DNA of 64,000 nucleotides from Haladaptatus pallidirubidus (GTDB taxonomy: Archaea; Halobacteriota; Halobacteria; Halobacteriales; Haladaptataceae): the NCBI RefSeq assembly GCF_020700235.1, contig NZ_CP085304.1, forward strand, positions 62,001-126,000, read 5' to 3'. Of the stretch, positions 43,946-53,050 are shown in pieces. The first letter of the stretch is position 1. Every line of letters begins with the position of its first letter. The notes beneath the pieces were generated by a model that did not search any database, had not been told where the DNA came from, and was given only the letters and a program-made list of their open reading frames with translations. Made by a program: the position numbers and the translations under genes.

Positions 43946-44320
43946 TTCACCACTGGTCTTTTGTAGTATTATCCCCTCTGGGCGCTTGTATGGGCAATTT
44001 GATTGTCAAAGCGGCAGTGAAAGACCAGCTCGAAGACCAGAATGTGGCGAGTGACTTCTACGATGCACTTGACGAGGAAGTCGCTTCAGTCCTCGAGGAC
44101 GCCTCTCGCCGAGCCGAGGAAAACGATCGCAAAACCGTCCAACCCCGCGATTTGTAACGGTTCACCGCTTCACTGTAGTATCAACCTGTTTTTGCCGCTA
44201 CACAGAATTCAGTTCTCTAGCGACTGACCGCTACTCCGGTTGAATCCAGATCACCCGACGCGCCTCGGGCTTCTTCTTGCGAATCTCGTCGCTCTCATGG
44301 AGACGGCAAAGAACGTTATC
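43900..44320. repeat. duplicated W2-DUF1931-W1 block, copy B
   Basis: Matches 21640-22090 in order and orientation. Here the W2 part is intact and the W1 part is cut off at about 44320, where it fuses to a SWIM gene. The complementary damage patterns of the two blocks suggest independent decay after duplication. Confidence 0.8.
43990..44157 (+). CDS. DUF1931 histone-fold-like microprotein, copy 2
   Basis: 55 aa, MGNLIVKAAVKDQLEDQNVASDFYDALDEEVASVLEDASRRAEEN, ending RKTVQPRDL. It is the same single-histone-fold family as the gene at 21744. The substitutions are conservative (D/E, A/S, A/P) and the frame is intact, so both copies appear to be kept. With an intact divergent W2 it preserves the presumed original regulator-target pair. 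Confidence 0.75.
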   Translation: MGNLIVKAAVKDQLEDQNVASDFYDALDEEVASVLEDASRRAEENDRKTVQPRDL

Positions 44321-44325
44321 GGCCG
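44231..44325 (-). pseudogene. W1 winged-helix C-terminal fragment
   Basis: The minus strand reads RRSADNVLCRLHESDEIRKKKPEARRVIWIQPE-stop, the last ~33 residues of W1. Upstream, the sequence turns into SWIM copy 8 on the opposite strand at a shared GTCGTGAC-like stretch. The operator, leader and W1 N-terminus are deleted. Confidence 0.7.
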
Positions 44326-44331
44326 ACCGTC

Positions 44332-44595
44332 GTGACGCTGGACGACATGACGGGCGATGCACTAGCCTACACATGCCTGCTCCACGTTCACCGTGACGCC
44401 ATCTGCAAACACATGGCCGCCGTCGAAAACGCAACAGTCGACGGCACGCTTGAGGCGTTTCCCACAGAGGACGAGTGTATCAGTGGCCCATATACCGGCT
44501 ACGACAAGTACGGAAACATCGATCACAACTACCGGAAGTGTGAGCACTGTGGTGCGGAAGCCACCCGAAAGGACACACTCACCGACTGCTGCTAA
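44332..44595 (+). pseudogene. SWIM copy 8: 5'-truncated, first SWIM Cys lost, variant tail
   Basis: From a GTG, VTLDDMTGDALAYTCLLHVHRDAICKHMAAVENATVDGTLEAF. The first Cys of the SWIM pair is Tyr (TAC for TGC). The tail is the zinc-ribbon type shared with copy 4 (ISGPYTGYDKYGNIDHNYRKCEHCGAEATRKD...DCC). The frame is open (87 aa), but loss of a ligand and of the N-terminus make function doubtful. Confidence 0.65.
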
Positions 44596-44615
44596 CTCAC
44601 TCACTTCTTCCATTT

Positions 44616-44738
44616 ATGGCACGCCAAACGACGCTATCCGATATAGTCGCCCAGCGAACGCTGACCGAATACGCGCGTCAGCAGTTACCCTGCCGTCTCT
44701 ACTCGATTTTACACCTATTACCGCCATGCGAAGAATAA
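44616..44738 (+). pseudogene. SprT-like gene stub
   Basis: MARQTTLSDIVAQRTLTEYARQQL is the N-terminus of the cassette's SprT-like gene. The frame then runs into unrelated sequence and stops. The start of the DUF3100 gene (44726) lies inside this stub, so the operon was apparently joined here by deletion. Confidence 0.45.
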
Positions 44739-45661
44739 TACTGCGTACAATCACAGAACCATTCGAATGTGCATGGAAACAGCTACCACGGTGGTGCAGC
44801 GTGGCTGACGCGAAAACCGAGACTGGAACGTGGGACCCCATTCGAACACATGGCCGGTACCTGTTACACTTCAAGACACATGTAACAGTACTTCTAATCA
44901 CTATCGTAGCAGAGGCGATTGGCAGTCATGCATTTGATCTTGGACCAGGGCAAATCGTACTTCTCCCGCTATTATATGCTGTGGTTATTAGAATCCTACT
45001 TAGCTACAGTGTCCTCGGTCAGTATATTTCGTCTCTCCAAGAAATTGTCTCGAAAGATGTTAGTAAGATCAGTGCCCCACTCTTGACAATCTCACTCATG
45101 CCCTTAGCCGTCAAATACGGGACGACAGTCGGGCCTGAGTTCAGTAATTTAATTAGCGCCGGACCCGCGTTCTTGCTTCAAGAGCTTGGAAACCTTGGAA
45201 CGATTTTCATTGCTTTGCCAGTTGCGCTATTCCTTGGCCTGAAACGAGAAGCCATTGGTGGTGGAGTCAGTATCGCACGAGAAGCCACTTTTGCTGTTAT
45301 AACCGAACGATATGGGATCGAATCGCCGGAAGGGCGAGGTGTTCTTGGAGTGTATCTTACTGGTACTGTATTAGGAACAATCTTTTTCGGCCTCATAGGA
45401 GGACTTGCACCGGTTACAGGGTTACACCCGTTAGCACTCGCAATGGCCTGTGGTATGGGAAGTGCAAGTATGATGACTGCATGTTCAAGCTCTTTAGCAG
45501 GAGCCGCTAGTTCGGTTCCGAAAGACCAAATCCTCGCATTTGCCGCAACAAGCAATCTGCTCACAGGTCTCACAGGAATTTATGTCCTGATATTTGTCGC
45601 ACTTCCCCTCATCAACTGGTTGTACAGTGTTGCTCGCCCGCTCATCGGGAGTGAGAGCTGA
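44726..45661 (+). CDS. DUF3100 membrane protein
   Basis: 311 aa from MRRIILRTITEPFECAW. A soluble head of ~50 residues is followed by about eight helices, with family-type segments AGPAFLLQELGNLGTIFIALPVALFLGLKREAIGGGVSIARE and GLHPLALAMACGMGSASMMTACSSSL. DUF3100 genes commonly stand beside M20 amidohydrolases, and here two genes follow in that order. It is presumed to be a transporter subunit for the amide or dipeptide substrate. The long upstream frame (from 44393) is a shadow of the SWIM tail. It overlaps the next gene by 1 nt. Confidence 0.8.
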   Translation: MRRIILRTITEPFECAWKQLPRWCSVADAKTETGTWDPIRTHGRYLLHFKTHVTVLLITIVAEAIGSHAFDLGPGQIVLLPLLYAVVIRILLSYSVLGQYISSLQEIVSKDVSKISAPLLTISLMPLAVKYGTTVGPEFSNLISAGPAFLLQELGNLGTIFIALPVALFLGLKREAIGGGVSIAREATFAVITERYGIESPEGRGVLGVYLTGTVLGTIFFGLIGGLAPVTGLHPLALAMACGMGSASMMTACSSSLAGAASSVPKDQILAFAATSNLLTGLTGIYVLIFVALPLINWLYSVARPLIGSES

Positions 45662-46125
45662 TGACGATCGACTCGCCAACGTTTGAGTCGAACATCGTGA
45701 AGATGCTAATCATCATCAGCGTTATAACTGTAGTTGGGAATTACGTCGGCTATGGAATCAGTCCAATCGAAGCTGCACCCGGTATGCTCTTGATTGCAGT
45801 AATTGGGTTCGTCTCGTTGCTGCTAGGTCGCCATCTCTCGCTTCAGTTTCCTGCATTTGCATATGCGACGATTATTGGATTCGTCCTTTCGCTTCCATTC
45901 TCACCAGTTCAAGACATCGTTCTCTCACTAACTGATCCAGTACAGTTCTTAGCAACAACAACTCCAATTCTAGCCTACGCTGGCCTCTCAATCGGACTCC
46001 AGGTAACCAGCATGAAACAGATGAGCTGGAAAATCGTGGTCGTGGCTATTTGTGCATTCACGGGCACGTTCATCGGCTCTGCACTCGTTGCGCAGGCAAT
46101 ACTCAGCTATCAAGGAATCATCTGA
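45661..46125 (+). CDS. small membrane partner of DUF3100 protein
   Basis: 154 aa, four hydrophobic segments (~15-32, 38-55, 65-80, 95-150). The start overlaps the DUF3100 stop (TGATG), a sign of a two-subunit membrane complex. No recognisable catalytic motif. The conserved neighbourhood with DUF3100 and an M20 enzyme points to substrate uptake. Confidence 0.7.
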   Translation: MTIDSPTFESNIVKMLIIISVITVVGNYVGYGISPIEAAPGMLLIAVIGFVSLLLGRHLSLQFPAFAYATIIGFVLSLPFSPVQDIVLSLTDPVQFLATTTPILAYAGLSIGLQVTSMKQMSWKIVVVAICAFTGTFIGSALVAQAILSYQGII

Positions 46126-46131
46126 TCCAAA

Positions 46132-47475
46132 ATGACAGATACACAAACCCAAAAAGAAGCCGTTTGTACCGCGATTGACGACCACCGAGACGATATCATC
46201 GAACTAGCCAAAGCTGTAGAGGAAGAACCCGAACTCGGGTATAAAGAGCATGCAACAACCGATAAAGTCACAGCTGCCTTCGAAACGATGGGATTGGAAA
46301 TCGAACGCGACCTCGCCATTACTGGAGCTCGCGCTTCGACAGACCTAGAAACCAGTGCAGATGAGTTCACTATCGCTGTTCTTGGTGAACTGGATGCGCT
46401 CGTAAACTGGGAGCACCCGAAGGCGGATCCCGAAACAGGAGCGTGTCACGCGTGTGGCCATCACGCCCAATTAGCCAATCTGATTGGAACGGCCTACGGG
46501 CTTAGCTCGACTGGGATTCTAGACAGGCTACATGGCACAGTCGAGTTTATCGCCGTCCCGGCCGAAGAATACCTCGACTTAGAGTATCGACGCTCGTTGG
46601 TTAATGACGGGAAAATTGAATTCCTAGGTGGGAAACAAGAGCTGATCAAACGGGGATATTTTGATCATGTCGACTGTGCCGCAATGATACATGCGGATGC
46701 GGATACCCCGGAAAGAGAGATCCTAACCCGCTCGTCGACGAACGGTTTCATTGGCAAGTTCGTCACCTACCGAGGGCGGTCGTCTCATGCGGGCGCAGCG
46801 CCCGAAGAGGGAGTCAATGCCCTCAATGCGGCGATGCTTGGCATGAACGCAGTTCACGCTCAGCGAGAAACGTTCGCCGACGAAGAAAACGTCCGTGTGC
46901 ACCCGATCTTAACGAAAGGGGGAGAGGGGGTCAACGTTGTCCCTGCAGATGTTCGAATGGAATCGTACACACGTGCGAAATCAATTCAGGCAGTCAATGG
47001 CGCAAATGACTCGGTGAATCGAGCACTTGAAAGCGGCGCGATGGCGGTTGGAGCTGATATTTCGATCGAAGACTATCCTGGGTATCTTCCGTTCCAGACG
47101 GATAAAACGATGATAGAGATATATGAAACAAATGCAGTAGATGAACTAGGATCTGATGCAATTGACACTCATAATCCTCATACAACGGGGTCAACTGACA
47201 TGGGAGACATCACCCAAATCATACCCGGCATTCACCCGATGATTGGTGGATTCGAAGGAACGCCACATACCCCTGAATTCCAAGCTGTGGACGATGAGAT
47301 GGCTTATATTATACCTGCAAAACTCACAGCGTGTATGATTGTCGACTTACTCGCTAATAGTAAGACAAAAGAAAAGATCCGTCAACAAAAAGAACAAAAA
47401 TATTCGCCAGAGGACTACCTGACGCTTATCCGGGAAATGCGTCGGTCCGTGACTGGAGAGTATTTATCAGATTGA
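46132..47475 (+). CDS. M20-family amidohydrolase (AbgB/hippurate-hydrolase-like)
   Basis: 447 aa. Metal-site motifs are GELDAL (Asp ~88), ACHACGHHAQ (Cys105-His111), VPAEEYLD (Glu-Glu ~145) and the dimerisation-lid His in GRSSHAGAAPEEGVNALNAAM (~225-240). A C-terminal HNPHTTGSTDMGDITQ supplies another ligand. The enzyme cleaves amide bonds of N-acyl or aminobenzoyl-type amino acids, or dipeptides. Starts 6 bp after the membrane partner, so uptake and hydrolysis are probably in one operon with DUF3100. Confidence 0.85.
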   Translation: MTDTQTQKEAVCTAIDDHRDDIIELAKAVEEEPELGYKEHATTDKVTAAFETMGLEIERDLAITGARASTDLETSADEFTIAVLGELDALVNWEHPKADPETGACHACGHHAQLANLIGTAYGLSSTGILDRLHGTVEFIAVPAEEYLDLEYRRSLVNDGKIEFLGGKQELIKRGYFDHVDCAAMIHADADTPEREILTRSSTNGFIGKFVTYRGRSSHAGAAPEEGVNALNAAMLGMNAVHAQRETFADEENVRVHPILTKGGEGVNVVPADVRMESYTRAKSIQAVNGANDSVNRALESGAMAVGADISIEDYPGYLPFQTDKTMIEIYETNAVDELGSDAIDTHNPHTTGSTDMGDITQIIPGIHPMIGGFEGTPHTPEFQAVDDEMAYIIPAKLTACMIVDLLANSKTKEKIRQQKEQKYSPEDYLTLIREMRRSVTGEYLSD

Positions 47476-47544
47476 GGCAACTCACACTGATCTTGATGTT
47501 CTGGTCAGCACAGTGCGATACGAGTAACTTTGAATGAATCTCAC

Positions 47545-47835
47545 TCGGATAACATCGTCACGATCGCGGTCCTCGTCGAATGGATATGGCGCATAGCACG
47601 ACGTGAACTCATCGACGACATAGCTGACGAACTGATGGCCCAGATATGTCCGCATTATGTCCATCGTGACATATTCTGTAAACACATTGACTCTGTAGAA
47701 ACCGCATCCGCAGGCGGCACGTTGATGGCGTTTCCATCGGACGACGAGCCGAATGACGATGGGAGTGTGACGGTCTTGGTGGCTTCCCGTGCTAGGTATG
47801 CGTGTGTATGGGTCGCAAAAATCCATCGAACTAAC
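47545..47835 (+). pseudogene. SWIM copy 9: heavily decayed
   Basis: IDDIADELMAQICPHYVHRDIFCKHIDSVETASAGGTLMAFPSDDEPNDD is recognisable, but the first Cys pair is degraded (AQIC for ACTC), the tail is frameshifted and the N-terminus is random. It lies just after the amidohydrolase gene. Confidence 0.6.
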
Positions 47836-47909
47836 TCTTTTCTTCCGTAGCGGTATGTTACGCTTCCATCTGAAAAATTGGTGCTAGTAAATATACTAAA
47901 CTTGTCTAT

Positions 47910-48491
47910 TTACGCTTCTTGTCCTCGCTCATCTGCTATTTCTTCTGTGTCGGCTCGCTGCGTTGTCCGTCCGAGCATAACCATCGAAAATCCCGTAAAG
48001 AGTAGGTTCACACCAAGGAGAAGACCAACTACCCACGCTGCTGTTGACGGAAATCCGGCCCAGAGGAAACCAGCGACGATTAACGATAGGATGCCACTCG
48101 CAAGAAGCCAGAACCATCCCCTATTCCCGCGACCCGCTATTGCCCACCCAATTTCGACCACCCCATCGACGATGAAGAACGCAATTGCGAGAATCGTTAG
48201 CGACGTGAGACCGACTACTGGATTCGCCAAAAACATGATTCCCACAATGCCGTAAAGAATACCGAGGAGAATTTGCCAGATAATCCCCCAGAAACTATCT
48301 GCCGAGAATGCGTGCCCAACGTGAACTATTCCACCGATGACCAGAAGTGCACCAAAAAGTACCGAGATCGATATTCCTGCAAAAAATGGGAATAGTATCG
48401 CAAGAACCCCGAGTACTACGATGATAGCTCCTGCTATCACTCCTCCGTGCGATCGCTCAGAATTCGTATCAACGCTTGTAGCTTGACTCAT
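47910..48491 (-). CDS. HdeD-like (DUF308) membrane protein
   Basis: 193 aa from MSQATSVDTNSERSH. Six tightly packed helices of the HdeD/DUF308 type: GGVIAGAIIVVLGVLAILFPFFAG, VLFGALLVIGGIVHVGHAF, ILLGILYGIVGIMFLANPVVGL, ILAIAFFIVDGVVEIGWAI and two more. It ends acidic. Relatives are linked to acid or membrane stress in bacteria; the archaeal role is not known. An ATG 15 nt upstream (MFEET) is also open. Confidence 0.85.
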   Translation of the reverse strand: MSQATSVDTNSERSHGGVIAGAIIVVLGVLAILFPFFAGISISVLFGALLVIGGIVHVGHAFSADSFWGIIWQILLGILYGIVGIMFLANPVVGLTSLTILAIAFFIVDGVVEIGWAIAGRGNRGWFWLLASGILSLIVAGFLWAGFPSTAAWVVGLLLGVNLLFTGFSMVMLGRTTQRADTEEIADERGQEA

Positions 48492-49275
48492 TGTTTCCTC
48501 GAACACAGTTCACCAAGGAGAGTTAAATAAGCGTAAAATCGTTCAAGCATTGTTTTGATAGTATGTCATTACACCCCAGAAGGCAGGCGAGTGTAACGGT
48601 CGTTGAATCCTCCTGTTCATGCTACGAATTCGGTTAGGGTAGTGTTTTTCAATTTGAAGGAGATATTGAACACAATTGTATAGGTATTGATATTTTCTCG
48701 ACTGTAAAGAGCAATTACGCCACTGGTCAAGACCGTCTCATACGGTTACTACTGGAACACTATTCACCCGGTCGAAGTACACTCACCGTACCACTGCAAA
48801 GAATTCAGCGCACTAAAATAGCGACCTGATGTGTGGTTTGTAACGGATCACCTTTTTCATATTCAGCGTTCAACGGCACAATAGCATGACTACTCGGCAG
48901 TGCCCCCGAGAAACGTAAATGGCTTGCTAGTGACCATTTGATCGGATACTTCACCGGAGAAGGTGTTTCTAGAACTCCGGTCCGTTTCTAAATGCATGAT
49001 TGATTCTATATCCAGAATAGAACGTGCGACGGCAGCGAGGTCGATTTCTCAAAATTGGTGTTTTTCGGTAGTTGACTTCCTGTGGGCAGTATAAGCAGAA
49101 GTGGATACACCTCGAGGTTCCAACTCACTCTCTGTGCGTCGGTTCCTACGCCAGCCGCGCCGGTTGGCGGCAGCGCGGTCACGACCGCGCGGTCGAAGTC
49201 GTAACCAACAGAACACGGTGGGTACCCCACTAGTTGGTTAATATCGTTGCGGGCGGCACAAAAGCAGGGCAGTGG
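48492..49275. other. gene-poor stretch
   Basis: Only a 74-aa minus frame (49006-49230, with ALPPTGAAGVGTDAQRVSW) stands out. It looks like the tail of some lost transposon-associated gene, but I cannot place it. No RNA gene or clear repeat is seen. Confidence 0.35.
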
Positions 49276-49935
49276 CTACTGCACTTCGTCTTTGTTGACC
49301 AACAGTGTGTTTTCGATAAGGCTCCCTGTCGCGCGGCGGAGGCGCTCACCGACCGCTTGATGGGAGATGTCGAGCTGGGCACCAAGTTCGACCGCATCGG
49401 TCTCGCGTGGAATGGTGTAATATCCACGTTCGTAGGCTTCGACAAGCGTCTCGTGCTGGCTTTCAGTGAGTCCAAATCGGACATGCCGGGCGTTATCGAC
49501 ATCGTACAGCCGGTCGACGTCGAGATCGAGTCCATGCTTCCTCGCAAAGTCATGGATTGCCGAGACGTCGCTGCGCTCGGGAAATAGCACGCGCAGTGTC
49601 CACTCGTCGGTGGCAGCGATCGCCCGTTGGACAGTGGCCCCACACTCGATGACCATACGCCCGATAATCCGCGCTTCATCAGCCCACTCGAGCCGATAAA
49701 ACCGTTCCTCGTCGGTCTCAGTGAGCAACTCGACCTGCTTGACACTCGGGTCGGCGTCAAGTATTGCGGTTAGATCTTTCAGTCCCTCACCCGATACCCA
49801 CACAAACGGCATGACACGCGTCGTGTCGTGGGCGACGACGCGGTCGATCTCGAATTCGAGGTGCGGGCGACGGCTGAGCGTTTCTCGAAGTGCGAACTGC
49901 TCGGCTGGGATGGAGAACTCCGCAATAGTTGTCAT
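49276..49935 (-). CDS. HTH_10 bacterio-opsin-activator-like regulator, copy 1 (intact)
   Basis: 219 aa. The N-terminal sensing domain (~1-150, TIAEFSIPAEQFALRETLSRRPHLEFEIDRVVAHDTTRVMPFVWV) is the Bat-associated beta domain. The C-terminal HTH_10 (~155-210) reads LTESQHETLVEAYERGYYTIPRETDAVELGAQLDISHQAVGERLRRA. Such proteins act as transcription regulators in haloarchaea, with ligands or signals unknown. It has a complete frame and standard size for the short subgroup (~215 aa). Confidence 0.85.
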   Translation of the reverse strand: MTTIAEFSIPAEQFALRETLSRRPHLEFEIDRVVAHDTTRVMPFVWVSGEGLKDLTAILDADPSVKQVELLTETDEERFYRLEWADEARIIGRMVIECGATVQRAIAATDEWTLRVLFPERSDVSAIHDFARKHGLDLDVDRLYDVDNARHVRFGLTESQHETLVEAYERGYYTIPRETDAVELGAQLDISHQAVGERLRRATGSLIENTLLVNKDEVQ

Positions 49936-50264
49936 AGATGAATCATGGCACTTGCATTTGAAAGGGCTATCGGAAACAATGCAGGCATTCGGTAGACGCG
50001 GCTCAACAGTCGTTCTTTCGATCTCTGTGCTTCGTCGAGATCATGTCAAATTCACCCACGGAATTTGATAACTGGTGCCAGAACTGCGGGAACTTCATCA
50101 CGCGGGTATCGTTTTGCGTACGAAGAGTCAAACCGAGATTACTAACCAAATCGTGGAATCGAAGTACAACAAAGAGTCTTAGAGTCAAGTAATATTTTCG
50201 ACGAACCTGAAATCTTCGTTTCTTGTTAGTTCTGCAGCCAATTCCTTTACGACGATCACGCTCA
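49936..50264. other. intergenic stretch
   Basis: Holds the divergent promoters of the HTH_10 and HalOD1 genes. No gene, repeat or RNA is apparent. Confidence 0.4.
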
Positions 50265-50570
50265 ATGAACAGTGATATGGCCGAGAACGAAAACGTCCAC
50301 CAGAGTCCCGAAAAAACGGTTATCCATACGGAGCTCACTCCAACTGAAGACGGTGATCCGCAGGTTACTGTTGCGGAAGTGGTGGCAGAGCTCGAAGGGA
50401 AAAACACAACTGAACTAACGCCAGTGTATGAGGCGATCGATCACTTTGTTAGTAATCTCTTTTCGAGCCCACCGCCAGCGACTGCACAAGCAGAAATCGA
50501 GTTCACGTATGAGGGGTACCGAATTACGATCCATCAGGATGGAACGGCAACATTCCGAAAAATTGCATAA
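50265..50570 (+). CDS. HalOD1 output-domain protein, copy 1
   Basis: 101 aa. The HalOD1 pattern is PQVTVAEVVAELEGKNTTELTPVYEAIDHFVSNLF followed by EIEFTYEGYRITIHQDGTATF, an alpha-beta domain ending in two strands. HalOD1 is a Halobacteria-specific signalling output domain; standalone proteins of ~100 aa are common, with no known target. Starts MNSDMAENEN; the later Met at 50277 is an alternative. Confidence 0.8.
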   Translation: MNSDMAENENVHQSPEKTVIHTELTPTEDGDPQVTVAEVVAELEGKNTTELTPVYEAIDHFVSNLFSSPPPATAQAEIEFTYEGYRITIHQDGTATFRKIA

Positions 50571-50599
50571 CGCCGATCAAAATAGAGTGCACCCTTCTG

Positions 50600-50936
50600 G
50601 AGGTATCGACCTGTCCACGAGGCGTTGATATCGGGTCTTGGCTGCCCAAGTTCGTCTTCAAGCCGCTTTTGTTCGTTATTATCGGTTCCTGAAGCTGTGG
50701 GTGCATCGTCGATTGAATTGGTGGATGGTTGCCACCAGACTCGAGCACTGGAGCCGACTTTCTTCGTCTTGAGCTCACCTTTGTCAACGAGGTTCTCCAG
50801 TCGTTTATAGGCGGTTCGGCGTGGACAATCAAGGACTTTGGTAACCTCCGGTGAGGGGTTCGTTCGGATAATTGGTTTGCTCAAAGACGGTTAGGGTCTC
50901 TTCATAGATATCCTCCGAAGAGCCTGGTGATGACAT
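50600..50936 (-). pseudogene. N-terminal fragment of a PAS/Bat-type regulator, frameshifted
   Basis: MSSPGSSEDIYEETLTVFEQTNYPNEPLT (one frame, from 50936) continues in another frame as PEVTKVLDCPRRTAYKRLENLVDKGELKTKKVGSSARVWWQPS. This is the N-terminal winged helix of large haloarchaeal bacterio-opsin-activator proteins. The long PAS/GAF and HTH_10 parts that should follow are absent. Sequence up to 51294 upstream holds nothing else. Confidence 0.7.
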
Positions 50937-51294
50937 GTATTTCGTGTAGGCTTCGATGAGAAAAACAGTTCCACCGGCGGCACCTCTGAAGCGACCAAGC
51001 GCGATATCTCGCTTCTGAGACAACGTTCCAGATGTTGAGATCGAACTACGGAATGAGGATGGCGAGCAATTGAAGGCTATCTCAGGCACTGCAATTCCAC
51101 CCAAATGTTCTGTTGACTCCGATAGTGGCGACAGGATAGTGGCGCTGTACTGGCGGTAGTAGAGTAAAAATTTCACTTGTACCTCTTTCCTCACTTCAAA
51201 ATCCTAACGAAAGCATAGTCACCCGACTACTCAATCGACACGTGTCTTGGCAATTAAAATAGATTAATCTTCCTCCCGATTGGCTGTCGATAAC

Positions 51295-52350
51295 TCACTC
51301 AAAGTCGTCTTCCCACTCAATCTCCTCATTGCGATCAGTTGTTCGCAAAACAAATGGCCCGATTGCAAGGGTTCGCTTCGCGACGGTCGCAATCCGGAGG
51401 ATATACGAAAGAAGAATAAGGAACGGGAGGATCGTGATTGCCACGGCTAGACTGACGAGCCAGAGCGTGTTCGGTACCCCGAGTATTTCTCCTGGAATCT
51501 CTCGTGGGTTATAAAAAAGAATCATGAGAAAGGTAGTGGTGAGCGACGGAATTGCAGCATAGAGAATTGCCCGCGAGAGGTCAATCAGTTCCCATCGGAA
51601 ATACAGTGTTTTGATGTGTTCACGCGCCGGGCCGAAGAACTTGATCACCTCGAGGAGATCATTCAGCCGTTCGTTTACCTCATCCGGGAGGGAATCGCTA
51701 TGCAAGTTCCGGAGTCGACGTAGGTCGTGAACCTTGCGCGAATAATTGAAACCTAAGGCCGCGCCAAGAACGTTGAACGTCCCGAACTGAGAATCGGTCA
51801 GTTGTTCCTGTGCTTCCTCCGCATTATCTGTGATGCCATCGACAGTATCTTCGATCTCATCACGCATATCCCCATCAATACCAGTATCCATAGCGTCTTC
51901 AAGGGTAATCGCTTTCCTCCGGATTGCTTCAATGAGGGCTCGGAGAAACGTGGACGGCTGTGCAGGACTCACCGCAAGGGCCGTTGCGTCCTCGAGGTCT
52001 TGGCGAAAACTCAGTGCGCCCTTCATCCGCTCACGTTGAGTCCCGATTGGGTCGAGTTCCTGCGAAAGAACCAATTGATTAATCGTCAGGATGAGGGTGA
52101 CGCCTGTGATGACGCCACTGACAAGGCCCTGAAACAGGGTATCGATTGGGTCTTGGTATTGCAGAAGCACTGGAATCGGGGCAGGCCCGAAGGTTCCGAC
52201 GAGAACGAGCGTAACGAAGATACTCGCTGCAAGGCCGCCAACGATGACCCAGCGATTGACCTCCAATAAGATCTTGATTTTGAGCTGGCTAGCACCCGCG
52301 CGTTGGTGCATTGAATTCATAGATGACGTTCCGTCACTCGAATCACTCAT
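51295..52350 (-). CDS. haloarchaeal four-helix membrane protein of unknown function
   Basis: 351 aa from MSDSSDGTSSMNSMHQR. Two membrane helices at ~35-55 and ~70-95 (VIVGGLAASIFVTLVLVG; GLVSGVITGVTLILTINQL). A long soluble helical middle (~100-260) includes the acidic DEIEDTVDGITDNAEEAQEQL. Two more helices lie at ~265-290 and ~300-325. It ends EEIEWEDDFE. The family is common in haloarchaea and uncharacterised. The next ~280 bp to the following gene are non-coding. Confidence 0.75.
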   Translation of the reverse strand: MSDSSDGTSSMNSMHQRAGASQLKIKILLEVNRWVIVGGLAASIFVTLVLVGTFGPAPIPVLLQYQDPIDTLFQGLVSGVITGVTLILTINQLVLSQELDPIGTQRERMKGALSFRQDLEDATALAVSPAQPSTFLRALIEAIRRKAITLEDAMDTGIDGDMRDEIEDTVDGITDNAEEAQEQLTDSQFGTFNVLGAALGFNYSRKVHDLRRLRNLHSDSLPDEVNERLNDLLEVIKFFGPAREHIKTLYFRWELIDLSRAILYAAIPSLTTTFLMILFYNPREIPGEILGVPNTLWLVSLAVAITILPFLILLSYILRIATVAKRTLAIGPFVLRTTDRNEEIEWEDDFE

Positions 52351-52629
52351 CACCACCAGTTGAATCGATGCCCAATAAACTCCTGTGCATCGCTCCTACT
52401 TTTGATATCCAGAAAATTGTCGGGTTACTACCTCTTAGATCCTAAGTAGAAGTGACTCACCCCCGGTGCCTCTATCGCTCTGTCCGGAGCTCGTGGTGCA
52501 AATTCCTCAATCGATGATAAACTCTCTCGAGAGTCGTCTCTTTTCGCCGCTCTTTTACCCGATTCCTCACACATTATATCTGTGTGAAATTATCACTGAT
52601 TTATACGGGTAGGTGACTAGTGGTTCGCC

Positions 52630-52845
52630 ATGCTTGAGAACGACGCACCCTCTGCCGACGAAGAGGTAGCACGACTCCGTCTTGCACTCCACCATACCAA
52701 ACTCTCCACATTAGTGAAACACGGCTTTCTCACCTGGGATTACGACGAGAATCTCGTGAAGAAGGGCCCCCGATTCGACGCTATCACTCCACTGTCGGAT
52801 CTCCCGGATGACCACGGTGGCGAACTCCCCGATGAGTACCTGTAG
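52630..52845 (+). pseudogene. C-terminal part of a DUF7344-like HTH protein
   Basis: 71 aa: EVARLRLALHHTKLSTLVKHGFLTWDYDENLVKKGPRFDAITPLSDLPDD. It corresponds to the second half of the DUF7344-like proteins at 57240 and 58964 (their VHLPKLVDHGFIDWDQDAQHV.KGPRFDEI). The N-terminal winged-helix part (NRHRRRLL-type) is missing. An ATG in frame would allow translation, but the DNA-binding helices are lost. Confidence 0.6.
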
Positions 52846-53050
52846 CACATCATCAACCTGATTCCTCAATCCCGCTCCGTGGTCAGAACGGATTCAACAG
52901 CGACTGTTTAAGCAGAAACCTCTGATAGCCGCCTTCAAATCGTGGGGTTCGTATTTTGTCTCTATCTGTTCTCACGGGATATGTGATCGCGGCACTTGCT
53001 AGAGCTCTGCCGCCCATAACGCCCATAAGCTCTGAAAACCACGTAGAAAC

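Noticed and set aside
44393..44725. N-terminal extension of the DUF3100 frame
   Set aside because: It is an alternative frame through the SWIM copy-8 tail and SprT-like stub; the membrane protein starts at 44726.
49006..49230. 74-aa minus frame as transposase remnant
   Set aside because: Contains a coding-like string but no catalytic or zinc motif and no IS ends; cannot be supported as a feature.
50829..51194. 121-aa minus frame
   Set aside because: Only its last ~35 codons (from MSSPGSS at 50936) are coding-like, as part of the PAS/Bat-type pseudogene; the rest is random.
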